Shown: positions 12,174 through 25,398 of the stretch, one piece after another
Position numbering within the stretch: the stretch's first letter is position 1
Layout: the number at the start of each line of letters is the position of its first letter
Assembly (NCBI GenBank): GCA_905250025.1
Contig: CAJNOJ010000150.1
Coordinates: 1-64,000, forward strand
DNA: 64,000 nt
Direction: 5' to 3'
Source: Adineta ricciae
Taxonomy: Eukaryota > Rotifera > Eurotatoria > Adinetida > Adinetidae
Translations under genes and position numbers: made by a program
The notes under the pieces: model-generated
Seen by the model: only the letters and a program-made list of their open reading frames with translations
Told to the model about the DNA's origin: nothing
Databases searched by the model: none

Positions 12174-12766
12174 GATATATTTGGGAGTATTAAAGCATTG
12201 AAAGATTTATCTCCGGAGAATCGATCGTAAAATGAGAACACCTAGAAGATTAAACATACATATGACTTATGTAGGCGACAGAAAAAAGAAATAGTTGCGA
12301 TCGTAGGAAAAAAATAGGCGTATGCACATGCAACTGACAAATGTCATCGGCAGAATCAACGAAACAATCGTTGTGAGTTTAAAAACTCAATCGAAAGACA
12401 ATTTTAAAAAAACACAGATCGAATTCTGATGAAATTCTTCTACAATGGTAATAAATTCTTCCTCTCTGTCTCTCGACAGTCAATGATAGAGATCGCCACA
12501 AGTTCGAGTAAAAGATGGATGAAAAGAAAACTACATGGTCGAGAGCAAGCCACAGGAATAAACAAGTAAATAGAAATGTACATAGCGCTCTCTATATGCC
12601 GCTCGTTTGATTTGATTGGTTTAAGTAACACCATATTGTTTACAGGGAATCAAAAATGAAAACAAGACATCATAATATTAGAAATGGAAAAAAAAAAACT
12701 TTCCCTGATTCGTTTCTTTCACCTTTGTTTCAGATATCTCTACTTCAGTTACTATCGGAATACAAC
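12174..12766. promoter_or_regulatory. Divergent promoter region
   Basis: About 590 bases between two genes that point away from each other. A CAGATATC acceptor at 12731-12733 lies 33 bases before the + strand ATG and may end a 5' intron or be a spliced-leader site. No other motif was recognised. Confidence 0.35.
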
Positions 12767-13201
12767 ATGTTGGCGCGCGTCGTAAAGCCAAGTGTCGTCA
12801 ATGTTGTCAAGCGTGCAACGATTACAAATAATCTGCCTATGATCGAATCCTGCCGTCATAAGAGCCATGAAGTACAACACGGTGGTCATCATGAAGTTGA
12901 TCATCATCATGGTCATCATGATGCTTATAAAACGCTCTATGAACGTTTATGGCAGCACAAAGCTACGCTCGATTGGTTACCAAAACCACAAGGCAGCTGG
13001 CAAGAAATCAATGGACAACGGCAAGCTTATTACAACAAAGTACTTGCAGGTGGAATTATCAGTGCCCTACTAGCATATGTCTACTTACGAACAGTAGTTG
13101 TAAAGAGAGCAGGTGCTTTGACCACACCTCCATACCATCTGATTGGACATGAAGACTTTCCTGGTTCAAAATACGATGATGCCACTGGAGCAAAACATTA
13201 G
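12767..13201 (+). CDS. Small mitochondrial membrane protein, prag01/COX7B-like
   Basis: A single coding exon of 144 residues from the ATG at 12767; the frame is open further upstream but the CAG acceptor at 12731-12733 argues for this start. The N-terminus is basic and hydroxylated (MLARVVKPSVVNVVKRATI), typical of mitochondrial import. A histidine-rich stretch follows (about residues 37-56), then LPKPQGSWQEINGQRQAYYN followed by one membrane span (VLAGGIISALLAYVYLRTVV). A short P/W motif plus a single span is the plan of the arthropod deltamethrin-resistance prag01 family and of COX7B, small inner-membrane respiratory subunits. I infer this from layout and the GSWQE-type motif. A complex I accessory subunit is the alternative. 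Confidence 0.55.
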   Translation: MLARVVKPSVVNVVKRATITNNLPMIESCRHKSHEVQHGGHHEVDHHHGHHDAYKTLYERLWQHKATLDWLPKPQGSWQEINGQRQAYYNKVLAGGIISALLAYVYLRTVVVKRAGALTTPPYHLIGHEDFPGSKYDDATGAKH

Positions 13202-13655
13202 ACTATCCTTCTATTATCATTAGACGACATCAAATATAAGTTTCCTAGTCGTCTGTTTAATTTGATCATACCTATCCTGTCCGTTTTTCCTTTATTATTT
13301 CTTTTCTTTTCTGTTTCTCTCTACATTCAAAAACAAAATACATGAAGTAGTAGTATATGATTGTTTTTCTGTTCATTGCTAGGGAGAATGCAGTCATTGT
13401 AGCTATCGCAGCTGATATTGTTCCTCGCCAATACCGACATAGGATGCATTGCTACTGATTGCTTGTGTCCGAGAATTTAGATTCGACATAATTTTTATTC
13501 CAATGTAGAACATCTTAGTTTTACGCTGATATAGACAAATCCAAGTGAACAAATAATAAATGAGAGAAAAAGATTGTAAATACACATACTACAGATTATA
13601 CACTTAGCATAATAACAGAATCACATAAAGAAGAAAGGAAGATAAACATTCATGT
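13202..13655. other. Convergent 3' region
   Basis: About 450 bases between the end of the small mitochondrial gene (+) and the end of TPR (-). AT-rich, no exon-like frame that I trust. It should hold both 3' untranslated regions. Confidence 0.4.
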
Positions 13656-16600
13656 CTATTGACGAGCTGACGGGCCAACACCGCCCGGACCACCAGTTCC
13701 TCGTCCACCAAAGCCTCTTCCACCGCCGATACCGCCGCGTGCTGACCATGGTCGACGCATGCCTGGAACTGAAAAAGCAGAAATAAATATATACTTTGCT
13801 TATAGAGTTCTTCGATGACGTACCACTGGTAAACGGACGCTGACGACCTATGCCACCGCGATTGACAGGAGGTATGCTATTACCGCCAATAGTTGAAATA
13901 GTGTGAACATCATAGACGATGGGTGAAATTTCACGACGTTGATCATTCATTTGTTCAGCCGTAGTCGGAATACTACTCGACTCGGTTGTAGTTGTTGTAG
14001 CTGCTGTACTTATTTCATTAGGTCCAACAACACTTGCAGGTGGAGTATTCAATCGAGAATCTATTTCAGCTGCTAGAGAAAAACAAATTGATAAGAAAAT
14101 GCCACTGATCACAATCAATTCGATGTCTTACATGAATCAGTTGGCATGTGTTCTTCCATAGAACTTGCGATTGCCTCAGTATCAATTGGTGTCTAGAAGA
14201 CATATTTATGATTATTCTAACCGATTTCAAGTCGAAATTTTTACCACATCTGTTCTTGAGAGTTCCATAGCGTCTAACAAAAATAAAAGCCAACGATTTT
14301 GCGTCAGTTTTAATCATAGAGTCACTTACTTGACTCCCTAATTTCTTGGGCAGATGTATGTTGGTCCTAATATATAAACATAGTTTTAAATCAATCGCAT
14401 CGAAACAAAGATTTACTTGAACAGGAGTTTGCTGTTGGTGTTGGTGCTCACGTACTTGTGGTTCAACATGCGCAATCAACAGCGAAGTCTGCACAAAAAT
14501 AGGAATGTAGGCCATTGCTCATATTCATGTTTCTTTCTAGTAGAAATAGTATATAAAATTGTGTGCTCACCTCTGTTTCTGGTTTAGGTCGCTTTAAAAT
14601 TGACTCCGTAGATCTGAAAATCAAGAATGTATTTCTTTATATTGTCGTTGTTTTCACAGATTTACTTGTGTTCACTATCATCAGTTCGTGTACGTTTCAT
14701 CAACAGATTAACGCCAGCGGGTGTGGATATTTGTGTTGTAGGATGATCCACAGGAGTTGTAGCTTCTATTTCATTCGTGAGAGGAAAACCCAAATTAGCA
14801 GTATATCATTGGAAAGGATTTTTAAAACACATACGAGTACTAATCGTTTCTGATGAGGCAGCAGTGGTCCACATGGGTGCAGTAGTGACAGCAGATGTTA
14901 CGGGCGCTGTCATTGGAATGGCAACGCCAATTTGACGGCCAGTTGCTGGAGCCATCGGAGCAACACGAGAGATTGCTGGCGGATCCCTATCGATTTCACA
15001 ACCATAGTTAACTATAGAAATCCCATTGAGAACCTACTGAGTCATCGGAGCAGCAATTGCTTGTGGACGTGCAGGCTTTGGTGTAACATCTTCCGACTGC
15101 TTGGCAGTCGACGATGCAACAGCAGATGATGATGGTGCTGGCTAGAAAAATAAACCGTACGTCTGTTCAATATCACATTCACTTAGTGACCACTAACCTT
15201 ATTTGCTAATAATTCATCAACTCTTTTTCGCAATCGTACAATTTCTGCCATATGTTCATTGGAATCTGTATTATCAAATAATTGAATGATATTTTTGAGA
15301 TCATTGATCTCGTATTCGTATGTTTGTCGAATGCTATCAACAAGACTGTGAACTTCTAGAAAAGAAATCGAATTTGTTCAAAAGTAGAAACATGTCTGAA
15401 TGAAATCGAACCTGTCAAATCAGCAGATATACGAGATTGTTTGGCGTTTGCTAGGTCAATTGTCAATTGAGTTATACGACTTTGTTGTGCTGCCATTCGA
15501 GTTCGTGCTGCCACAAGTGCTTCGCGGAGTTTAGTCATTTTTTCGGTCAGATCACCAGGTAACGGTCGATTCTAAATGAAACACAACCGTTTTCATCTTA
15601 GTTTTTTCTTTCTCATCAAACTACTTTATTGGCTTCGGCTGTTGCTGCAGCTGCAGGGGCAGCGTCGGCTGGTCCTGTCGATAACAAATCATCTGTATCC
15701 GCCGATGTTGTGGGTGTGGTAATGGCCGGGGTTGGAGTTGGAATTGGCGCTGGAGCGGCTGCATTAGCGTTCTTGTATTTAAGGGCAATATTTCTCAACT
15801 AATATGGATAGAAGAAATTATTCGAAGCTAGATTTTAGCAATTCAAAGATCAATAACAAACTTTAGTAGTCATTTGCTTCAGTTCTTGATTTTCGCTTTC
15901 CAGTTTTTTAATGTTCGCTTTGAGATCTTCTGTTTCTCGGGCTTGTCGTTCTCTATGAAGCATAGAAAGACGATTTTACCAATTGGAAACATCTTTTCGC
16001 TTACATCTCAGCTGTTTTAACAGTTAATTGTTCGTCTTTCGCACGTGCTTTGTCTTCTGCTTGTTTAATCTGATTATTAAACAATTGATTCTGTTGGTTC
16101 AATTGTTCAATCTTCGTTTGAAAAGCTTGATGTTCTTGCTGACTCTTTTGTTTATCTTGTTCATACAGTTCACATTTCGATTGTAATTCGCTGATCTGCT
16201 GTTGATCATTATCAAATCGATCTTGTAATGTTTGCAATGATTGATTTTTCAAGGTGAGCTCTTCGATAACTTGCTGGTCATTGATATAGTTTTGTTCTAA
16301 TGTATTACTGCGTTCTGTGAGATGAGCATTTTCCATGCGAATACGTTCGACATCTTCAATCAAACGCGCATTTTCAACACGAACGTAACTATCGAACAAA
16401 AATGAAATTCGAATTTCACTGAGAAATTTGCTTACTTATTCGTTGCTAATATACTATTCCATGTTTCATTCACTGATGAGTCGGTTGTTGCAGCCATTGA
16501 TTCACTTTCTTTCGCAGCCAAATGTGTTGATAGCTAGAAATAAATCATGAACAGATTAGTATTTTTAGTGAATAGATTCATATGGCATACCTTCATCATT

Positions 16601-19600
16601 AGCGTGTGTTGTTCCTTGTGTTTCTCTTCCAATTGCGCATAGCGTTCTTCCACTTGTTGTACCAAATCCTGTTGAGCTTTGAGCATATCATCTTTTTGTA
16701 GAATTGTTGTATCATATTGTTGAATCTGTCCAATCAGTCGTTCATTTTCATTTTGGAGATTTGCTATTTGTTGAAGGAGTTCGTTCAAGCGTTGTTCCAT
16801 ATCATTATAATTGATTTGTTGTTGCTCAAGTGTTGCTTCCAACTGAATAAAAGAAACATGTTTGTTCACAATCTCAAACTATTCCGTATTACCTCATTTA
16901 GTTTCTCTTTCAGTTGTTCATTTTCAGTCAATGTTTGTTCAACACTTTGCAGCTGTTGTAGAGCTTGATTCTTTTCGTTGAGAATCTCATCATATCGTTC
17001 ATTAGATTGGATTAACTGAAATGAAAGATGAATGAAACTTTCAAACAAAAAGATTTCTCTTACTTCAGTTTGGTGTTGTTCATTAGTCATTTGGATTTGC
17101 TCATTTAACGAACGAATACTTTCTTCGTGTTGATTGACCAATGATTGATGATTGAGAATTTCTGAAAACCAAACACAAGACTCTTCATTCCGAATCCAAA
17201 TAATTCTCTTTTACCTTGTTTGAGTCGTTCTATTTCACTTTCATAATCGTATGACTTTTGCGTGTGGGCCTAAGTGAAGAAATACAGTTAATTACAGATT
17301 TTCTCGACGAAAAAACTTTACTTGTTTGAGTTTCTCCAATTCTTCAGTTGCTCTTTGTTCATTGACATTCAATTGATTAGCATTATCAATATTCGATTGG
17401 ATTAATGTTTGTTTCACTGAACAAAAATACATACGAAAATCAAGTACCGTTGTCTATTGAGATGAACTTACACTCTAATTCATTATTGGCTGCATCGAGT
17501 TTCACTCGAAGCATTTTGATTTCTTTCTCATAATCTCCCAATTGTTGTTCGAAATCTGCGGAAACGAAAGATGAGAGTGGGTCGTTTTTAAAGCTTCGTT
17601 CATCCTACCAGTCTTCGGATTTGTGTTCGCATTTGCTTTCAACTCGATTTCATTCAACTAGAACACAATCCATATATCCAGTGGGAAAATTCTCAGACAA
17701 ATACTCTACTTGTCGTTGTAATTGTTCAGCTTTTTCCTTTTCTGCAAGAAATTTCGTTCGTGTGTCTGAACTGTTGGCTTTCTCTTGTTGAAGATTTTGT
17801 GAAATTTCATCTAAACGTGATTGATGTGCACGTTCTGCTAATTCTTTTTCACGTTCGTTTTGTTCGATTCGTTGACGTAGCTGTTCATTTTGAGCAGTTA
17901 GGTCATTTAATTTCGCTTCAAACATGGCTTTCGTTTTCTCTTTCGTGAATTCTGCTAAATTCTAAAAAGAAGCGTTTGGTTCTTCGATTTCATCGACATT
18001 CAAAAGAAGTTTTTACTTGAAGTTTTTCAATCATTGGCTGAATCTGTTCATTTTTATTAATTTCACTCTTTAATAACATGCATTCATTTTCTAATTGTTC
18101 GCATTTGATATTGTCAAATTTACGTTCGTTTTCCAACGCAGCTAAACGACATTCCAATGACGCTTTTTCATCTTTCAATTGACGCAATTCCTGAAAAACA
18201 CCGAGTTCACCGACATTTTAAAGTGATTTCATTCAGAACAACTCTTTTCATACCGTCAAAACATTGAAATATTGCTGTTCTTGTTTATTTCGGATCTGTA
18301 CGACCATATTATGCCGTTCTTGCCAACCATTAATTTCCGTTCGAAGTGAAGCTATAGTCAATCGATTCGTTGCTTGTTCATCATTGATTACATTTAACTA
18401 CGAACACATTCATAAAACATCTTTTGCTGTGAAAAAAGAAAACGCTAAACATACTTTTTCAGTCGTTTGTTCAACTTCTGTACGGGCTGTTAAGAGTTCA
18501 TATTGAACTGACCGAATCTTCTCATTCGACGTTCTAGAATAAAGACAATGAGGATAATAAGGAAATGAAATGGAAGTCAATGTACCTGGTAAGATCTTCC
18601 TTTTCATTGATTAATTGTGTATTCTTTTTAGTTAAAGTGTCGTTTTTTTCTTGAAGACGATTAACTTGATCGCGAAGATTTTCCAATTGATGAATATCAA
18701 CCGATGGATTATTTGATGATGTCTAAATCACAAATTCCCTATTTATTTGGACTTATAAGAATAGATTTGAATCTTACGGATTGCGACGACGATGAACGTG
18801 ATACTAATAAACGAAGGAAATCTCGTTCTTGTATAAGTGATGCCATCTAGAATGAAAGATTAGTTGCTTTTCTCGTTTCGAATTCGACGAACTTGAGTTT
18901 CTAGAGCGTCTAGTTGATTTCGTGTTTCTTTTAACTTGTCTTGTTGTTGCTGATGTTCCTTTTTGAGTTCGTCAAATCTCGTTCGATTAAGATCTTCATC
19001 ATCGGCATTCGTTTGTGCACGCATTTCGCGAACTAATTTATCTAATTTTTGATTAACATGTTGAAGTTCAACGACATTTCTATTTTACAAAGCGAAAGAA
19101 GAATGTCTCTATGAGAGAAAGTAGTGAAATTCTACCGAAATGTAAGCGGCACTTGTTGATTAGGATCGAATTCCGGTGATATTTCACGTTCCGGTAAGCG
19201 TTTACCAGTGCGCAATTCTTCAATTTCAGACAGAAGAACTTGAATCTAGAATGCAGATATAAGATTTTGCTCAACTGTTCATGTTAGTATTACCTTTGTA
19301 GATAAAGATTTGTTATCATTGTTCAAGAATTGATTTTCTCGTTGAATATATTGATAGTTTTCAATACTTTCTCCAGATAACTGATGTAAATCGGACAATT
19401 CCTTGATAACAGAAAGGTATGAAGTGGTTTCGCAGTTTAATTCGTTTTACTTTTCTCGCATCGTTTAGTTCACTTGTCAATTTAGCGATAACTTCAAATG
19501 ACGCTTCGTAGTCTTGTTTTTGTCGTCGGAGGATCGGAGCTGCTTCTTTGACCATCTAAAACAATCGATTATGTTTATGTGTTTTTTTTATCAAAGTAAT

Positions 19601-22600
19601 CTCTACGTACGGATGAAAGTTGCTCATAACCAAATCGAAAACGTTCCTTGCCAGTTAACTCCAATACAAGCGCGCTCTTCAACTGCCGACATTCTGGACA
19701 GGTCTAGCGGACGAAACAAAAAACAAAGCCTGCTTGTTCTCCATAGCTAAATGTGCTTACTGTCGTTCCGGTTGGTGCGGGTGATGACGTCGATGTTGAT
19801 GAATCAGTTGAACGGATATGATTGAGTGTACCATCAAGAAAATTTGTTAATTGAGTCAGATCAGCACCTGTATAATATGTATAGCAAGATGATTAAATGA
19901 AAATATGACTTACCTTTACTACGAATGGATTCAAGTAATTGAGTAGTATTATCCAATTCGTCTTGCAATCGACGGATGGTTTGTTCTAAATTATCAAGAA
20001 ATATTTTCACGCTTTATTCCTTGCAAATGTTCAATATGATATTTTTATGTAGATTATACGATGAACAATAGATCACACGGGAAAAGTTTTTGTTATTTCT
20101 TTTTTGTTATTACTCATTTCGTTAGATGTTATGCCGATTCTAAGCACACTTCCTTGTCTTCGTCATCACGTATTTCAACAAAGGCATGAGTCTCCGAATA
20201 ATTTTATATGCTAATTATATAAATTAAATGAATATGAATATTGTGTCCATTCGATCAATGACGCAGTTTTATGCCCTTCGGTTCGCACTTTTTCAAGCAG
20301 AGAAACTGAATGTTTTCAAAAACAAGAACGTTCTTTTCAAACGTGAATATTTCCTCATTTTAAATTCGATTGATTATCAAGTAGAATCGACACGTAACGA
20401 AGTACGAACGCTTAGGAGGTCATGGATCTCCAATAAATACTTATAATCGTTGCACACTTTCACTTATCGGCATACAGAAGAATATACTTGTTACATCTAA
20501 CTGTATACTATCTATGAATGTTGATGAATTTTCGAACAACTATATCTCAATTCGAATTCATCGTAAGCGGAAGCTTAGAAAAAGTTATTGGACCGAAGTT
20601 CCGAAAACACTTTCATGACTTTAACGACGCATATATAGATGTATATTTCTTTGGGTGACGTCTATGCTATGCAGATATTAATATCATAGAAATTTAGATT
20701 GAATGATAGATATTGAAATGGTCCGGTACTCCCTACAATTGTTGTCATGTCCTCTGACAATCGAAAACGTCTCTTTCATACACGAAAAACATTTCTTAAT
20801 GGAAAACTGAAATTCAATAATAGACCATAAGAAAAATAGGTATCGATACACCTTGAAGATACCCATCGTCGTTCAGTAAACACTCGTTATAGCAGCAAAT
20901 TAGCATAGAAGAAAAATAACTGCGTGTTAAGTGTAGGTCTATTTGCAATGCTAGAATTTCAATTTTCTTATATATATGTAAACAAGCAACAGGGAAACGT
21001 TGGAAAGAGAGAAATTCTTCTCTGAAGTCACTGGAGAAATAGCTACGCTTGTTAGAACAAAATTAGTCTCTATATAAATGAATTAGTTTTCTTTATTCAG
21101 GCACTCAAACAATATCAAAGCAAGTCGGTGTACAGTAGTGCCTGAAGTATTGTTAGTGAACGACAAGAGTTAGGTTTCAAATTGAAAATGCGTTCTGAAA
21201 AAGACAGTGCACGAGGGTGAGTCTCATTCTATTCTCAACTGGTGATCTTACTTATTTTCAATCAATATTCTTCAATAGAATTGGCAACAATCCTTCACTT
21301 CCATATCTTCTTGGTCTCTGCTGTCTAGGTCTAATTTTATTCGCCATTGCTTTAACAGTCGTTATCGCACTTATTCCAACTTATTTGCCTGACAAAGGAG
21401 ATGGCATCAGTAAAGGTAAGCAACTCATCGACACTTTCTTCTTAACGCTCTGTGCGATTGTTGTCTGACATATGTTTAGTTAATGCAACAAGTATGGAAT
21501 CATGGCTTCATGCTCAAGCAGCTAAAACCACCAGTCGTAAACGACAATCACTTGCAGTAGATCCCTTAGATCAATATGTCGGCTATCAATTTGGAGCATC
21601 TGGCCGAGAACAAGTTCGTCAAGTCGTAAGTTTCTCTCGGTCTCAGTTTTTTCGAAGAAAATATCTTTGTATGGTATCTAATTTAGTTACGCCAATGCTT
21701 AGTATCTCCATTGGCTAAGGATGTAACTGTTACTAGCGTTACTCTTGCTTATACAGCTGATAGTAAGAGAAAACGTTCGTAAGTGATAAAGCTAACCTTC
21801 TAAAAACAATGGCATAAAAGCAAATCTGCGTTTTTAGCGCTTTGGAAAGAAACACTCGTGCATCTAACATCCTTACGTATATCATTGGAATGGTCTTTTC
21901 GTATGACAGTGATTGTCTCTATGGCTGTCAGACAAAGATTGGCAATAATATCCAAAGCTGTCTCACCAATCTTCCTCCAGGAAACTTTGCTTTTAACAAT
22001 GTTCCCTTAATCAAAGATGGTTCACCGAGCTATATCGCATCGGCACTCCGAACTCTACGCATCACATTCGTTTCAGCCATCCGTAAGATCTGAATTCTAT
22101 TCAGTGAAAACGATTTGTTTACTATTTTTTCGTTTAGTTTCGTCATTGAGTCCATTCCGACCCGGATCAGGTCCTGCAACTCAACCTACCACTTCATCTA
22201 CGACAACCGCTGCGACAACCATTATTAATGGCTAAGATGTTTGCAACACTTACCATTCTCCGTTGACTGCTTTTCGAACATTTCATTCAATGTCTTCATT
22301 TCCCCTTTGATCACATCACGTTCTACATTAACAATCACACTAATATTTATATATGTATTCCCGATCAAAACACCAACTAACCAGACGTTACTTTCACTAA
22401 CAATTGACTTTGTTCATCATATTTTTCGTTCATAACAGAGTTCTTCTTTCCTAATTCGTCAATCTGAGTCTATTAAGAAGAAACAAGTTAATTTTTTCTT
22501 TTTCTTTTTTTGCGATGAAAGAATCATGGGACAAACTTTAAGCGACTGTATGGTTTTATTTGATGTAATTTGTTGATTTTCCATCTGACGTATCGTTCGT

Positions 22601-25398
22601 TGGAGGTCAGTTTGAAGCTAAATAAACGATAAATGCGACGATTCACAACTACGTTCAATCATTCGTCTAAATATAAAACATGATAACGATACCTGTTCGA
22701 TCCGTTGTGCTTTCTCTCGCAATTGTCGATCAAGATTCAGTATTGCTTCATTCTTTTCATCAAGACCAATATCCAATGAACGTTTCTGTACAAAAGATCT
22801 TCAAATCTCTTGCACTTTCGAAATACAAAAAGACAAACTTGTGCTTGCGATTGTCCTTCGGTCGATTCTAATTGTACAGTCAGTTGCATGATTTGCGTTT
22901 GTTGATCGATAGCCAATTTTTTGCTTTCTATCAACGATTGTTCTAACGCTTGCAATTGTTCAGTATACAATTGACGCTCTTTGTTCCACAATAGTTCCAA
23001 GCTCTGAATGAAATACAATCATATTTGTCAACTAAGAATTATGTGCTGCTCGTGTATTCTTTTTACTTGAAGTTGGGATGTAGTTGTTTCCAGTGCTTGT
23101 AAACGCTCAATTGTAGCATTGTTTGTGTTATGTACTTGACGATTTTCTTCTTCTAAAGCTTCGCGTTGTTCTAGAAATGAGACAACGATTCGAGTGTTTA
23201 ACATTCGTTTTGTTCAGTTGAAGAAACATCGGCCTACTTTGGAATTCGTAAATATCTTTTTCTTTTTCGTTGATTGTATTTCTCAGATGTTCTCGTTCAG
23301 TTGACAATTGTCGAACTTGTTCAGACAGTGATTCCTAAAATAGTACACGATTAACATGTGCAAAGCACGAACACTTCTCTTTTAACAGACTAGTTTCGCA
23401 TGAGATTGTTGTCCATTTTCTTGTACAGCTGTTAACTGTCGTTGAAATTCATCCGATATTTTCTCTATCAGAGAAGGATAATCATGGTATAGTGGACCTT
23501 GCGAATGCGCAACTTACGTATTTGTTCATTTTCGTTACGCAGTTGACTTTCGATTTCTCGCTGTTTGACCACTTCACTACGAACAGTATCATATTCACGT
23601 GCTAGTTCATGAAATCGTTGCTCTAAATAAATCAAATGGAATCATCGAACAAGCTCAACATGAAATATAAAGAAGACAATGTCTGAGCGAGCGAATGAAC
23701 GAACGAACGCATACTAATCATGCAAGGTTAATATCTACTTTACGAATCAAGTCACACGCGCACACATAGAGAGAAAAATCAAACAAGGAAACTGATAGAT
23801 GGAAAGAATTAATAAAGATGAAAAGATTTATCTATGTCAAAGAAATTCTTTTGAGTTTATGTTAAATGTCCGATGATGAATCTAATTTGTATGGTAAACC
23901 TAAAAACGCATCGGACATGAGATAACAAGCATAAGATTAAACATGCAATTCACCATTTGCTTGAATAAACAATTCTTCTTGAAACGATTCATATTCATCT
24001 AATTGGTTATCTTCCACAATATCCGTTTCATTCATCGTCACCGTCTGTACTTCAATTTTACCACTAGTATTCTTGTGATTATCATAGAAATTCTTTGGAT
24101 TTCGTGCATGGCGACAAACGACATTAACTTGTTCAGCACAATCTTTTGTTATACGATACAAATTGTAATCGATGCCAAATATAGTATGTAAATGCTTGTC
24201 AATGATACGCATTCGATCTTCAGCTAGTGCTTGAGTGTTACGCACACGACCATCCAACGAAGCATTACGTAATTCTTCGTTTGAAAAGAATTGTCGAATT
24301 AGAAATGTTAGCAATCGACCGATAGCACGCTTTTCTCCATGAATATAAGCGAGTTCAGTACGACGACGGACTTGATCGTATTTTCGTTTTAAAACAAGAC
24401 GTGACAAGCCAGTCGATGGATCACCAAGTTCAATATATTCCTAAAAATACATTAGTTAACATTCAGCATGATCCAAATTACCACAAACCTTAGTCGATGT
24501 AGCTTTTCCATTAGTTTTAGCTGGATTTTCTAATGCAAAATTTCCGGTCATGCTCATATCGATCGGTTGTTGACAACTGTCTTCAATAAATGACGATGAC
24601 GATTTCGGTACTTCAATGGGATCTAATTCCAATTCGGAATATTGTTTTGTCTATATCAAGAATGGAATTCGTCTGTCGAAAAAACGGAACCATTTTGTTG
24701 TCTTACATAAAACTGTTCGTGCAATGTTTCAATATTGGCATTCAATTGATTTAAATATAATTCATTTTGATTGATACGTTTGATCAATTGATTGATTGTT
24801 GTAGTTAACTTGACTTGCTCAAGATTAATCTCGTGCACGATGTAAATCAATGTTTCAAGCATTGGTTGCAAATTACTTGCTTGATTAGGATTTATCAAGG
24901 GCAATGATACAGAATTTGAGACGAGTTGTCGCTTTGTACGTCGTCGTTTGATCGTACCTTGACGAAAAAACGAATCCGATTTGGAATGTGAAAGGCATTC
25001 ATGTTAAAAAGTAGCATTTCAGCATTAGCCACATGCAATGGTACTTACTTCGATGAGATTTGATATTGAACATTGATTTGAGAATAGACGATTACACAAA
25101 GGACAAAAAAAAAGAGAGAAGAAAAAACGAAATGCACAAGAAATTTAGTTCGTTCGTTCGTTCGTTCGCTTAGTTCAAAAAATAATAAAGTTGCAAAAAA
25201 AAGGAATCAATGTATTTTTTAAATTTTAGTTCTACTACCTGTTGACGATTTGAATTGATCAAACTCATCATTGATCGAACGTTTTTGAGTTTTCAGTTGA
25301 TTGATATAATCAATCAAATTCTGCTTTTGATTCTCACTGATCAATGTATCATCGAGTTGTGAAAGATCGAAATCGAAATCATCAGTCGTGTTTGCCAT
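13656..25398 (-). CDS. TPR: Nucleoporin TPR (Megator/Mlp1 homologue), with two nested genes
   Basis: A large coiled-coil protein of the nuclear-pore basket, about 11.7 kb of gene with many short introns. The N-terminus (exon 25398-25239) reads MANTTDDFDFDLSQLDD and joins in frame to exon 23622 (EQRFHELAREYD), matching the start of human TPR in register. Later landmarks in the right order: LQDELDNTTQLLESIRSKGA, VKEAAPILRRQKQDYEASF, RNIALKYKN, TKLREALVAARTRMAA, then an A/P/S/T-rich tail and a GRGFGGRGTGG-like end at 13656. Between exon 22322-22254 and exon 19985 lies a 2,268-base intron (22253-19986) holding a + strand gene. Intron 1 (25238-23623, 1,616 bases) holds a BEN-domain gene on the same strand. 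Elsewhere introns are about 50-180 bases. TPR tethers chromatin and checkpoint proteins and works in mRNA export. Several small C-terminal exons around 14.1-14.9 kb are not fully resolved. Confidence 0.85.
20040..21187. other. TPR intron sequence upstream of the nested + strand gene
   Basis: About 1.15 kb inside the long TPR intron and before the nested gene's ATG. AT-rich; a TA-rich run near 20968-20982. It must contain the promoter or leader-acceptor of the nested gene: a GTTAG acceptor-like site lies about 15 bases before that ATG. No exon was recognised. Confidence 0.35.
21188..22235 (+). CDS. Unrecognised single-pass membrane protein nested in a TPR intron
   Basis: A + strand gene inside an intron of minus-strand TPR. 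It begins MRSEKDSARGIGNNPSLPY, followed at once by one strong membrane span (LLGLCCLGLILFAIALTVVI). I followed the exons 21188-21216, 21279-21415, then from 21480; the rest join in frame by short GT-AG introns. The topology looks like a type II membrane protein: short cytoplasmic N-terminus, then an extracellular domain with paired cysteines (DCLYGCQTKIGNNIQSC) and a Thr/Ser/Pro-rich end (TTSSTTTAATTIING) that could be O-glycosylated. The stop ends 18 bases from the TPR donor at 22253. I do not recognise the family. Confidence 0.65.
23937..25073 (-). CDS. BEN-domain protein, BANP-like, nested in TPR intron 1
   Basis: A same-strand gene inside TPR intron 1. The first exon (25073-25049, MFNIKSHR) joins in frame to an exon from 24957 rich in K/R (STIKRRRTKRQ). 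A heptad region follows (NLEQVKLTTTINQLIKRINQ, coiled coil), then an S/P-rich linker, and a C-terminal block AIGRLLTFLIRQFFSNEELR with NASLDGR and an acidic end. The FFSxEELxxxSLxGR pattern is the core of the BEN domain; the coiled coil plus C-terminal BEN resembles BANP/SMAR1. BEN domains bind DNA and act in transcription and chromatin. The first exon is the least sure part because its upstream side has no acceptor, as expected for a true start. Confidence 0.6.

Noticed and set aside
12656-12766. Upstream extension of the small mitochondrial gene
   Set aside because: The extra residues are basic and A-run derived, and a strong acceptor at 12731-12733 interrupts the region.
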